A stretch of DNA of 64,000 nt from Sphingopyxis sp. (lineage in GTDB: Bacteria > Pseudomonadota > Alphaproteobacteria > Sphingomonadales > Sphingomonadaceae), in the NCBI GenBank assembly GCA_016463225.1, contig JAEMRT010000004.1:62001-126000 (forward strand), read 5' to 3'. Of the stretch, positions 7,590-14,485 are shown piece by piece. Both the position numbers and the translations under genes were made by a program. How positions within the stretch are numbered: position 1 is the first letter of the stretch; every line of letters begins with the position of its first letter. The notes below the pieces were generated by a model. That model had not been told where the DNA came from. It did no database searches and saw only the letters and a program-made list of their open reading frames with translations.

Positions 7590-8060
7590 TTAGGATTGGC
7601 GTGTGAACGCCATGACCCAATTGGTCTCCCAGCTCGCGCCGCCGTCAGCGGAGAAGGCTTGTTCCCATTGCGCGAAGTCGAGGGTAATCTTCGACCAGAT
7701 GAATCGGACATCGATCGGCACGCCAGCCAGTTCGTCTTGACCCAGGAAGGTGCCAACGCCGTTGTCGAACCGACCGTGTACCGGGGCCGCGAGGCCGGGA
7801 AAGCGCGGGTCGATCCACCAGATCGACCAGATGCCCGTCGCGGGATCGGTGCGCCGCACAGCCGCCGCGACATAGGCGCCGTTCGGGTCGTCGAGCCACT
7901 GATCTTCGACATTGCCAGTGCCTCCCAGCAATTCCCATGCCCGGCACGTGCCGCCAAATTCGAACCAGTCGTCGCTCCCGGCAAGCCGCTGGCGCAATTT
8001 GCGATGCGCTACGGTCCAAGTTCCGGTCTGAAATGCGAAATCGTGCAATCCCGTCGTCAT
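7590..8060 (-). CDS. DUF1579-like protein, second tandem paralogue
   Basis: The protein has 156 aa from ATG 8060, whose ATGA overlaps the stop of the upstream paralogue; a start at 8105 would lie inside that gene. It shares a full-length pattern with its neighbour: FxxGTWxVxHRKLRQRL, DDWFEF, WSIWWIDPR, WEQAFSADGGASWETNWVM. This is a small beta-barrel-like family (DUF1579-type, similar to fatty-acid-binding folds) of unknown role. No signal peptide is seen, so it is cytoplasmic. The pair is translationally coupled and probably forms a hetero- or homo-oligomer. Family assignment is from motif memory, hence moderate. Confidence 0.75.
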   Translation of the reverse strand: MTTGLHDFAFQTGTWTVAHRKLRQRLAGSDDWFEFGGTCRAWELLGGTGNVEDQWLDDPNGAYVAAAVRRTDPATGIWSIWWIDPRFPGLAAPVHGRFDNGVGTFLGQDELAGVPIDVRFIWSKITLDFAQWEQAFSADGGASWETNWVMAFTRQS

Positions 8061-8602
8061 GCCTGCTCCATCCGCGTAAATTCCATGATCCAGTTGGTTT
8101 CCCAATTCGCGCCGCCGTCGGCCGAGAAGGCCTGGCTCCAGCGCGCATCTTGCGGACCCAGATCTTCATAGGTGAAGCGCACCCGGATGACGCGCCCTTC
8201 GAAGCTGTCGTCGCTGTAGAATTTCCCGACCGGTCCGTCGAAAACCCCAACGACGGGCGTATCGATCCCGGCGTAACGCCCGTCGATCCAGTATATCGAC
8301 CATATTCCTTGCGCTGCATCGAACAGCCGGAGCGATGTCGCCTGATATCGCCCGTCCGGATCGTCGAGGTCGTTGCGGTCGATGTTACCGGCGCCGGCAA
8401 GAATGGGACCGACATCAAGCGTCCCGGGAAATTCGAACCAGTCGTCGTTGCCCTGCAGGCGCTGGCGCCTTTTGCGATGCAGAACGCGCCATTGTCCGAC
8501 GAGGAAGTCGAACCCGCTCGAGAGCAATGGGGCAGGGTCGGCAGCCATCAGTTCGGCTTGCGACAGGAAGGGATCAGGTTCGGGAGCGGTCGCATCTGGC
8601 AA
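8057..8602 (-). CDS. DUF1579-like protein, first tandem paralogue
   Basis: The protein has 181 aa, with ~25 extra N-terminal residues compared with the downstream copy. Motifs FLVGQWRVLHRKRRQRLQG, DDWFEFPGT, WSIYWIDGRYAG and SQAFSADGGANWETNWIMEF align one-to-one with the neighbour, so the two genes arose by duplication. The start at 8602 is used; an internal Met at residue 19 is an alternative. It is 20 nt downstream of the NIPSNAP gene on the same strand, making a three-gene operon. Function is not established. Confidence 0.75.
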   Translation of the reverse strand: MPDATAPEPDPFLSQAELMAADPAPLLSSGFDFLVGQWRVLHRKRRQRLQGNDDWFEFPGTLDVGPILAGAGNIDRNDLDDPDGRYQATSLRLFDAAQGIWSIYWIDGRYAGIDTPVVGVFDGPVGKFYSDDSFEGRVIRVRFTYEDLGPQDARWSQAFSADGGANWETNWIMEFTRMEQA

Positions 8603-8622
8603 ATCTTCGCTTTTCGTTGCGA

Positions 8623-9405
8623 TCAGCGCAGTGCCGACTGCGGTGTGGGGTCGAGGTGGAGGATTTGCGGCGCACGCTCCTCCGCCGCACCCAGCGCCGC
8701 CGCGATATCGCGCTGCCAGTGCTCGCTTTGTCTCGCCCGGGCCAGTTTATCGGCGAGGTCGGCGTGGCTTTCGCCGCGCACAAACCAAACGAACAGTTTT
8801 CGGTCCTCCCGAACGGGCAGCTGCGGAAAATTGTTCGGCGCGTCGACCGGCACATAAGCGCCGAGCACATTGATACCGGCGGATTCCAGGGCCGGCCTCA
8901 TTCGATCGCGAAACAGACCGACGAAACCCTCGTCCGGGCGCTTCCACAGATATTCGATGATGGCCCAGACAGCCTTTGGCGGTGTGGCGGCGCTACGTGC
9001 CGCCGGCGGTTCAAATTTCAGTCCCGGCGCCGCGGGGCGGAGCAGCAATACGTTGTCATTGTCGATCAGCATGGGGTTGGCGGCGTCGCGGTTCGCTTTC
9101 CAGACCGGCCCGAAGTAAAAGCTGTTCAGCGCGCGCTCGCGCGCCGACATGTCGGCGAAGGCGCGGATCCAAGTAAAGCGATCCCCGTCGTCGCGGTCGC
9201 GAAACTGGCCCATCAGCCGCATGCCGACGGCCTCCTGACTATCGAGAAGCTTGTCCTCGAACAGTGCCACAAACGCATCGCGCGTGCCGGGCTCCAATTT
9301 ATACTGCCGCAATTCGATGACCTGGGCATCGTCTGTTTCCGATGCGTGCGCCCCTGCGGTAGCCAGTGCTGCCACGACGGCTCCTTTGATGAGAAGTTTG
9401 AACAT
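8623..9405 (-). CDS. Exported NIPSNAP-family protein
   Basis: From ATG 9405 the protein has 260 aa with a Sec signal (MFKLLIKGAVVAALATAGAH, cleavage near AHA-SE). Two NIPSNAP-type ferredoxin-like halves follow: VIELRQYKLEPGTRDAFVAL with GRFTWIRAFADM, and a second with WAIIEYLWKRPDEGFVGLF and LFVWFVRGESHADLA. NIPSNAP domains are related to dimeric alpha-beta barrel proteins; catalytic roles are rarely known. Met at 9426 adds MLRQKRG before the signal and is less likely. It is first of three minus-strand genes and is followed by the DUF1579-like pair. Confidence 0.8.
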   Translation of the reverse strand: MFKLLIKGAVVAALATAGAHASETDDAQVIELRQYKLEPGTRDAFVALFEDKLLDSQEAVGMRLMGQFRDRDDGDRFTWIRAFADMSARERALNSFYFGPVWKANRDAANPMLIDNDNVLLLRPAAPGLKFEPPAARSAATPPKAVWAIIEYLWKRPDEGFVGLFRDRMRPALESAGINVLGAYVPVDAPNNFPQLPVREDRKLFVWFVRGESHADLADKLARARQSEHWQRDIAAALGAAEERAPQILHLDPTPQSALR

Positions 9406-9456
9406 GCCCCGCTTCTGGCGTAACATTACAGACGGGTCAACCTGTTTTGCATATGC

Positions 9457-9790
9457 TTATGCGATCGTTGGCGTGCTGGTCCGATCCCGGCGTTCTTCAA
9501 AATCGTCGCTGTGGAGCAGATAGACTTTGATGAGTCGGGTTTTCCGGCGAGGATCAGCGGCCATTTCGCCGTGAGACCGGCGTCGGTGTCGATGATGTAG
9601 CAGGCGTCATTGTCGACGAGCGGCTGTCGCGGACCCGCTGGATCTCACCCAGGCGACGCGGGCGGGCGACATGTCGCCTGCCACGTAGAAAACGCGCGGC
9701 CTGAAACCCCGGCCGTCGAACCAGCGTCCACCGGTGAATGCGGTTGTCCTGCCACCGGCTGCGACGCCGGTCCTCCGCTTCGGTGCGCGC
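9457..9790 (-). pseudogene. Decayed amidohydrolase gene (large deletion plus frameshifts)
   Basis: Three short segments in different frames match one family. The first is FTGGRWFDGRGFRPRVFYVAGD, the N-terminus of exported amidohydrolases, ending at ~9610. The second is CYIIDTDAGLTAKWPLILAG in another frame. The third is IKVYLLHSDDFEERR, back in a new frame after one lost base, closing with TAA at 9457-9459. The metal-binding HxH core and the C-terminal half are missing. In related intact proteins the segments lie in this order, with a long stretch between the first and second. The gene is dead. The 5' end and signal peptide are not clear beyond ~9790. Confidence 0.6.
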
Positions 9791-10006
9791 GGGGCGTGGC
9801 GACGAATTGTCGAATTCAGACCTTCCCATGATCATTATCCCGTGGCCAAAATAGCCAATGAGGAAACGCCCCGGTCGACCGAGGGAGATGCCGGCCCGTT
9901 CGGACTTAATTCGAAAATTGCGAAAAACTGCCACTCCACAGCAGCCTGCAAGCACAATGCACAATGATGCTGGCAGATTTGTGCGCTGCAGCGTAAAGGC
10001 GCAAGC

Positions 10007-10588
10007 ATGAAGATCGCGATCATCGACACCAGCACGACGCGCGCCGCCATCATTTCGGATGGCCTGCGCGAGGCCGGGCTCGACGATCTGGTTGTGATCG
10101 ACGCGGCGGGTCCGCTGGCCGCCCAGATCGAAGCGGCTCAGCCCGAAGTCGTCCTGATCAACCTCGAAAATCCCAGCCGCGACCTGCTCGAGGATTTCTT
10201 CGCCATGTCGCGCGCGCTGGCGCGGCCGATCGCGATGTTCGTCGACCAGAGCGATGCCGAGGCGACCGGCGCCGCGATCGATGCCGGGGTGTCGGCCTAT
10301 GTCGTCGACGGGCTGTCGAAACAGCGGATCAAGCCGGTGATCGACCTCGCGATCCGCCGTTTTCAGGCCTTTTCGCGGCTGCAACGCGAGCTCGACGAGG
10401 CGAAAAATGCCCTCGTCGAGCGCGCGACGATTGATCGCGCCAAGGCCATCCTGATGAAACGGCGCGCGATCGACGAACCCGACGCCTATGCGCTGCTGCG
10501 CGGTCAGGCGATGCGCACCAACCGCCGCATTTCGGAAATAGCGGAAGCGATCGTGACCAGCGACGCACTGCTGGGAGACATGGAATGA
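10007..10588 (+). CDS. nasT: ANTAR-domain antiterminator NasT
   Basis: The protein has 193 aa. A receiver-like domain covers residues ~1-120, and a C-terminal ANTAR RNA-binding domain ~125-190 (ALVERATIDRAKAILMKRRA, then YALLRGQAMRTNRRISEIAE). The phospho-acceptor position is Asn (VVLINLENP, N52) instead of Asp. This fits the known NasT mechanism, in which control comes from binding NasS and not from phosphorylation. Known role: without nitrate NasS sequesters NasT; with nitrate NasT is freed and binds a two-hexaloop leader RNA to stop termination of the nas operon. That leader is present at 11867-12016. The stop overlaps the nasS start (ATGA). Confidence 0.92.
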   Translation: MKIAIIDTSTTRAAIISDGLREAGLDDLVVIDAAGPLAAQIEAAQPEVVLINLENPSRDLLEDFFAMSRALARPIAMFVDQSDAEATGAAIDAGVSAYVVDGLSKQRIKPVIDLAIRRFQAFSRLQRELDEAKNALVERATIDRAKAILMKRRAIDEPDAYALLRGQAMRTNRRISEIAEAIVTSDALLGDME

Positions 10589-11796
10589 GCGCCGAGACGT
10601 TCCGCATCGGCTTTCTGCCGCTGGTCGATGCCGCGCTGCCGATTCTGGCGCACGAGCTGGGTTTTGCGGCGCGCGAAGGCGTGCAGATCGAGCTGGTGCG
10701 CGACATGACCTGGGCGACGGTGCGCGACCGCCTGCTCTATGGTCATACCGATGCGGCGCACATGATCGCGCCGCTGGCGATCGCCACCGCGCTGGGCCGC
10801 GATCGCCCCGCGGTGCCGATGGCGGTGCCGTTCGTGCTGGGGCTCAACGGCAATGCCGTGACCTTTTCAACCCAGCTCGCCAAGGATGTCGGGCTGGGCG
10901 AAACGCTGGGCGATCCCGCAACAATTGGCGCGGCGCTGCAGCGCGTGGCGGCGGCGCGTAAAATTGCCGGCAAGCCGCTGCGCTTCGGCGTCGTGCATCG
11001 CTACTCCAGCCATAATTATATGCTGCGATACTGGCTCGCGGGGGTGGGCATCCGCCCCGATATCCATATCGACATCGTCGTCACCAGCCCGCCCTTTGCC
11101 GCCGACGCGCTGGCCGCCGGCGAGGTCGACGGCATCTGCGTCGGCGAACCGTGGAACTCGATCGCCGTCGAGCGCGGCGTCGGCCATATCGCGCTCGCCA
11201 CCGCGCAGATCTGGCGCCGCGGCGTCGAAAAAGTGCTCGCGCTGCGCGAAGCCGTCGTCGACGACCGCCGCGACGCGGTCGAGGCGCTGCTGCGCGCGCT
11301 CCACGCCGCCGCCGCCCATTTCGTCGAGCCCGGCACCGCCGAGGACAGCGCCGCCATTTTGGCGCGCCCCGAATATCTGGATGCCTCGCGCGATGCGGTG
11401 CTGCGCGCGATCACCGATCGCATCCGGCTGACCCCCGGCGGCGAACCGATCCATTTTCCCGATTTCATGTTCCAACACCGCGAAGCCGCCAACTTCCCCT
11501 GGCGAAGTCAGGCCGCCTGGCTCTATTCGCAGATGCTGCGCTGGGACGCGGCAACCTATGCCGCTGCCGACGCCGCAACCGCGACCGCGGTGTTCCGCCC
11601 CGACATCTATCGCGCCGCGCTCGCCGGGTCGGGGGCGCCGCTGCCGGGGGCGAGTTCGAAGCTGGAGGGCGGCATCGATACCCCGCTCGGCGCCGGGTCG
11701 GTGCAGGGGCGCCTGCTGCTCGGCAGCGACCGGTTTTTCGACGGTCGCGCCTTCGATCCCGACGATATTCAAGGCTATCTTGCCGATCTTCCCTAG
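10585..11796 (+). CDS. nasS: Nitrate sensor NasS (NrtA/CmpA-like binding protein)
   Basis: The protein has 403 aa. It is a periplasmic-binding-protein fold of the NrtA/CmpA type without a signal peptide, so it is cytosolic, as expected for NasS (RIGFLPLVDAALPILAHELG at the N-terminus; DGICVGEPWNSIAVERG in the ligand cleft; FPWRSQAAWLYSQMLRW near the C-terminus). It binds nitrate or nitrite and controls NasT. The ATG at 10585 overlaps the nasT stop by 4 nt, implying coupled translation and near-equal amounts of the two partners. No nrtBC permease genes are nearby, so it is not a transporter subunit. Confidence 0.9.
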   Translation: MSAETFRIGFLPLVDAALPILAHELGFAAREGVQIELVRDMTWATVRDRLLYGHTDAAHMIAPLAIATALGRDRPAVPMAVPFVLGLNGNAVTFSTQLAKDVGLGETLGDPATIGAALQRVAAARKIAGKPLRFGVVHRYSSHNYMLRYWLAGVGIRPDIHIDIVVTSPPFAADALAAGEVDGICVGEPWNSIAVERGVGHIALATAQIWRRGVEKVLALREAVVDDRRDAVEALLRALHAAAAHFVEPGTAEDSAAILARPEYLDASRDAVLRAITDRIRLTPGGEPIHFPDFMFQHREAANFPWRSQAAWLYSQMLRWDAATYAAADAATATAVFRPDIYRAALAGSGAPLPGASSKLEGGIDTPLGAGSVQGRLLLGSDRFFDGRAFDPDDIQGYLADLP

Positions 11797-11866
11797 TTTT
11801 TATTTTATGCTGCACCTGCGAAATAACCGCTTGCGGTCGGGCCGCGAATCAGGCAGCTTAAAGGCA

Positions 11867-11921
11867 CTCGGCAAGGCTGCCGGGGCAGGATAAAGCGGCT
11901 ACGGCTCCAACGACGGGGCCG
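11867..11921 (+). ncRNA. Two-hexaloop ANTAR (NasT) target RNA in nitrate-operon leader
   Basis: Two small hairpins with six-base loops are seen. P1 (11867-11884) has a 6-bp stem, CTCGGC against GCCGGG, and loop AAGGCT. P2 (11902-11921) has a 7-bp stem, CGGCTCC against GGGGCCG, and loop AACGAC. Both loops have A at position 1 and G at position 4, the conserved residues of ANTAR target RNAs. An intrinsic terminator follows at 11971-12016. The pair lies between nasS and the transporter gene, exactly where NasT should act. A further hairpin (11936-11952) sits between P2 and the terminator. Confidence 0.8.
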
Positions 11922-11970
11922 GTCCGCGCGGCAGGCGGGAAGCCTTTTCCCGTAATCCAACAGGCAATGA

Positions 11971-12016
11971 AGCCGTCAGGATGCGCCCGCGTGGCCGCCG
12001 TCCTGGCGGCTTTTTT
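11971..12016 (+). terminator. Regulated intrinsic terminator in the narK leader
   Basis: An 11-bp stem, AGCCGTCAGGA (11971-11981) with TCCTGGCGGCT (12001-12011) and one G-T pair, encloses a 19-base loop and runs into TTTTTTATT. It lies 29 nt before the transporter ATG and downstream of the two-hexaloop motif. It should therefore attenuate the whole nitrate operon when NasT is not bound. Confidence 0.8.
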
Positions 12017-12044
12017 ATTGCCCGTCACACGAAGGGGACGGACG

Positions 12045-13280
12045 ATGACGACGGCACATGCGGGGGCGGCCACAGCGCCCAAATCGAATTTCTGGTCCAG
12101 CGGGCACTGGCCGACGCTGGTCGCGGCGTTTCTGTACTTCGACCTCGCCTTCATGGTGTGGGTCATTCTCGGGCCCCTTGCTCCCGCGATTTCGGCCGAT
12201 CTCGGCCTCAGCCCGGCGCAGAAGGGGCTGATGGTCGCGGTGCCGACGCTCGCCGGGGCGCTGCTGCGCGTCGTCAACGGCCTGCTTGTCGATCGCATCG
12301 GTCCCAAGCGCGCCGGGGCGATCAGCCAGGTGGTCGTGATCGCCGGGCTGTTCCTCGCGTGGTTGATGGGCGTGACCAGCTTCACCGGTACGCTCGCGCT
12401 CGGCGTGGTGCTCGGCTTTGCCGGGGCCAGCTTTGCGATCGCGCTGCCGCTCGCCAGCCGCTGGTACCCGCCCGAGCATCAGGGCAAGGCGATGGGTCTC
12501 GCCGGGATGGGCAATTCGGGCACCGTGCTCGCAGCCCTGTTCGCCCCCGGCCTTGCGGTGATGTTCGGGTGGAACGCGGTGCTCGGCCTCGCCTGTATCC
12601 CGCTCACCATCGTCTTCTTTATCTATCTGGTCATGGCGAAGGACGCGCCGAACGCGCCCGCGCCCAAGAAGCTCGCGCATTATTTCGAGCCGCTCAAGAC
12701 CGCCGACGCCTGGTGGCTGATGGCCTTTTACTCGGTGACCTTCGGCGGCTTCGTCGGACTGGCCGCTTCGCTACCGATCTATTTCACCGACCAGTTCCAC
12801 CTGACCCCGGTGATGGCGGGCTATTGCACCGCGGCCTGCGTCTTCGCTGGGTCGCTGGTGCGGCCGATGGGGGGCGCGCTCGCCGACCGGATCGGCGGGG
12901 TCAAGGCACTGATGATGGTCTTCGTCGTCGCCGCGCTGGCGCTCGCCGGGGTGCCGCAGGCGGACACCCTGCCCGCCGCGCTCGGGCTGTTCGTGATCGC
13001 GATGCTCGCGCTCGGTACCGGCAATGGCGCGGTGTTCCAGCTCGTGCCGCAGCGCTTTTCGGCCGAGATCGGCGTGATGACCGGGCTGGTCGGCATGGCG
13101 GGCGGCATCGGCGGCTTCTACCTTGCTTCGTCGCTCGGCTTTGCCAAGCAGTGGAGCGGCAGCTTTGCGCCGGGCTTTTACATCTTCGCGGGACTTGCCG
13201 TCGTCGCCCTGATCGGCCTGCTGTTCGTGAAAAGCCAGTGGCGCAGGGCCTGGGGCGCCGCCGAAGGCGTGCGGATCTAG
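12045..13280 (+). CDS. narK: Nitrate/nitrite transporter, NarK-type MFS
   Basis: The protein has 411 aa with about 12 hydrophobic segments. Family features are PTLAGALLRVVNGLLVDRIG in the first half and GLAGMGNSGTVLAALFAPGL, a nitrate-signature-type Gly-rich helix, then SLVRPMGGALADRIGG in the second. ATG 12045 is chosen because GAAGGGGACG precedes it; the in-frame ATG at 11967 lies inside the terminator stem and is rejected. Role: nitrate uptake, and perhaps nitrite export, across the inner membrane for the assimilatory enzymes that follow. It is the first gene after the NasT-controlled leader and is 2 nt from the porin gene. Confidence 0.9.
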   Translation: MTTAHAGAATAPKSNFWSSGHWPTLVAAFLYFDLAFMVWVILGPLAPAISADLGLSPAQKGLMVAVPTLAGALLRVVNGLLVDRIGPKRAGAISQVVVIAGLFLAWLMGVTSFTGTLALGVVLGFAGASFAIALPLASRWYPPEHQGKAMGLAGMGNSGTVLAALFAPGLAVMFGWNAVLGLACIPLTIVFFIYLVMAKDAPNAPAPKKLAHYFEPLKTADAWWLMAFYSVTFGGFVGLAASLPIYFTDQFHLTPVMAGYCTAACVFAGSLVRPMGGALADRIGGVKALMMVFVVAALALAGVPQADTLPAALGLFVIAMLALGTGNGAVFQLVPQRFSAEIGVMTGLVGMAGGIGGFYLASSLGFAKQWSGSFAPGFYIFAGLAVVALIGLLFVKSQWRRAWGAAEGVRI

Positions 13281-13282
13281 CC

Positions 13283-14485
13283 ATGGCCCGCACTCTCATT
13301 CTCTTGCTGGCGCTCGCGCCGGCCGGGGCGGCGCATGCCCAAAGCGTCCAGCTCAAGCCGCTCGGCGAAGCCCGCCTCCGCTATGAAACGGTCGATCAGG
13401 ACGGTCTGGCCGCCAACGCCGAAGCCCTGACCCTGCGCCTGCGCGCCGGGGTCGAGGCCAGGGCGGGGCGCTGGTCGGCGCTGGTCGAGGGGCAAGGCAA
13501 TCTGGCGATTGTTGACGATTATTTCGACGGCCTCCACGGTGCCACAACCCGGCCGATCGTCGCCGATCCCGGAAACATCGCCCTCACCCGCGCCCAGCTG
13601 CGCTACGCCTCGCCCGCCTTCGCGGTGACCGCGGGGCGGCAGCGAATCGGTTTCGACGACGAGCGTTTCGTCGGCAGCGTCGGGTTCCGCCAGAACGGCC
13701 AGAGCTATGACGCGGTGCGCGCCGAGGTGACGCCGGTGAAGGGGGTGAAGGCTGACCTTGCCTATGCGTGGAGCGTGCGGACGATCTGGGGCATCGACGG
13801 CGCGGGGGCGCGGCAACAGGCGGTGTCGGGCGACAATGTCTTCGCCAATGTCGGCGCCCAGACCCCTGTCGGCAAGCTCAGCGGCTTTGCCTATCTCGTC
13901 GATCAGGACGAAACGGCGATGCAGGGTTTCCGCATGTCGAGCCAAAGCTATGGCGTTCGCTTGGACGGATCGAAGCCGCTCGGCAAGGCGAAGATCGCGT
14001 ACCAGCTGAGCTATGCCCGCCAGTCCGACTGGCACCGCAACCCCAACGACTACAGCGTCGACTATTATCTGGCCGACTTCGCGGTCGATCTTGGTGGCCC
14101 CCGGGTCGGCGCCGGGTACGAGATACTCGGCGCCGACAACGGGATATCGCTCACCAGCTTCCAGACCCCGCTCGCGACGGGGTTCAAATTCCAGGGGTGG
14201 GCCGACAAATTTCTGGTCACCCCGCCCGATGGGGTGCGCGACCTCTATGCGAGCGCGGGGTGGAGCTGGAAAGCGATCGGTCCACTGAAAGCCGTCACCG
14301 TGCAGGCGGCCTATCACGATTATCGCAGCGACCGCGCGAGCCGTTCCTATGGCGACGAGATCGACCTGCTGGCGAGTGCGAAGCTTGGCAAGATCACAGG
14401 CTCGGTGCGCTACGCCCACTACAGCGCCGACAGCTTCGCCACCGACACCGACAAATTTTGGCTGCAACTGGACTGGACGCTGTGA
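13283..14485 (+). CDS. Outer-membrane porin, alginate-export-like family
   Basis: The protein has 400 aa. It has a signal peptide (MARTLILLLALAPAGAAHA) and a mature domain of amphipathic beta-strands rich in Tyr, Trp and Gly (RLRYETVDQDG, VTAGRQRIGFDDERFVG, DKFWLQLDWTL). This is the pattern of the alginate_exp/AlgE-like barrel family, which often ends in an aromatic strand. The TonB box is absent. It is placed between the transporter and nirB, and its TGA overlaps the nirB ATG by one base. It most likely lets nitrate or nitrite through the outer membrane; that substrate is an inference from the operon. Confidence 0.82.
   Translation: MARTLILLLALAPAGAAHAQSVQLKPLGEARLRYETVDQDGLAANAEALTLRLRAGVEARAGRWSALVEGQGNLAIVDDYFDGLHGATTRPIVADPGNIALTRAQLRYASPAFAVTAGRQRIGFDDERFVGSVGFRQNGQSYDAVRAEVTPVKGVKADLAYAWSVRTIWGIDGAGARQQAVSGDNVFANVGAQTPVGKLSGFAYLVDQDETAMQGFRMSSQSYGVRLDGSKPLGKAKIAYQLSYARQSDWHRNPNDYSVDYYLADFAVDLGGPRVGAGYEILGADNGISLTSFQTPLATGFKFQGWADKFLVTPPDGVRDLYASAGWSWKAIGPLKAVTVQAAYHDYRSDRASRSYGDEIDLLASAKLGKITGSVRYAHYSADSFATDTDKFWLQLDWTL

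Noticed and set aside
9554-10384. 276-codon minus-strand frame across nasT
   Set aside because: The part over nasT is antisense of a clear ANTAR protein; the downstream part is a different frame of the amidohydrolase relic.
11967-12045. Upstream ATG for the nitrate transporter
   Set aside because: It lies inside the terminator stem and has no ribosome binding site; ATG 12045 has GAAGGGGACG upstream.
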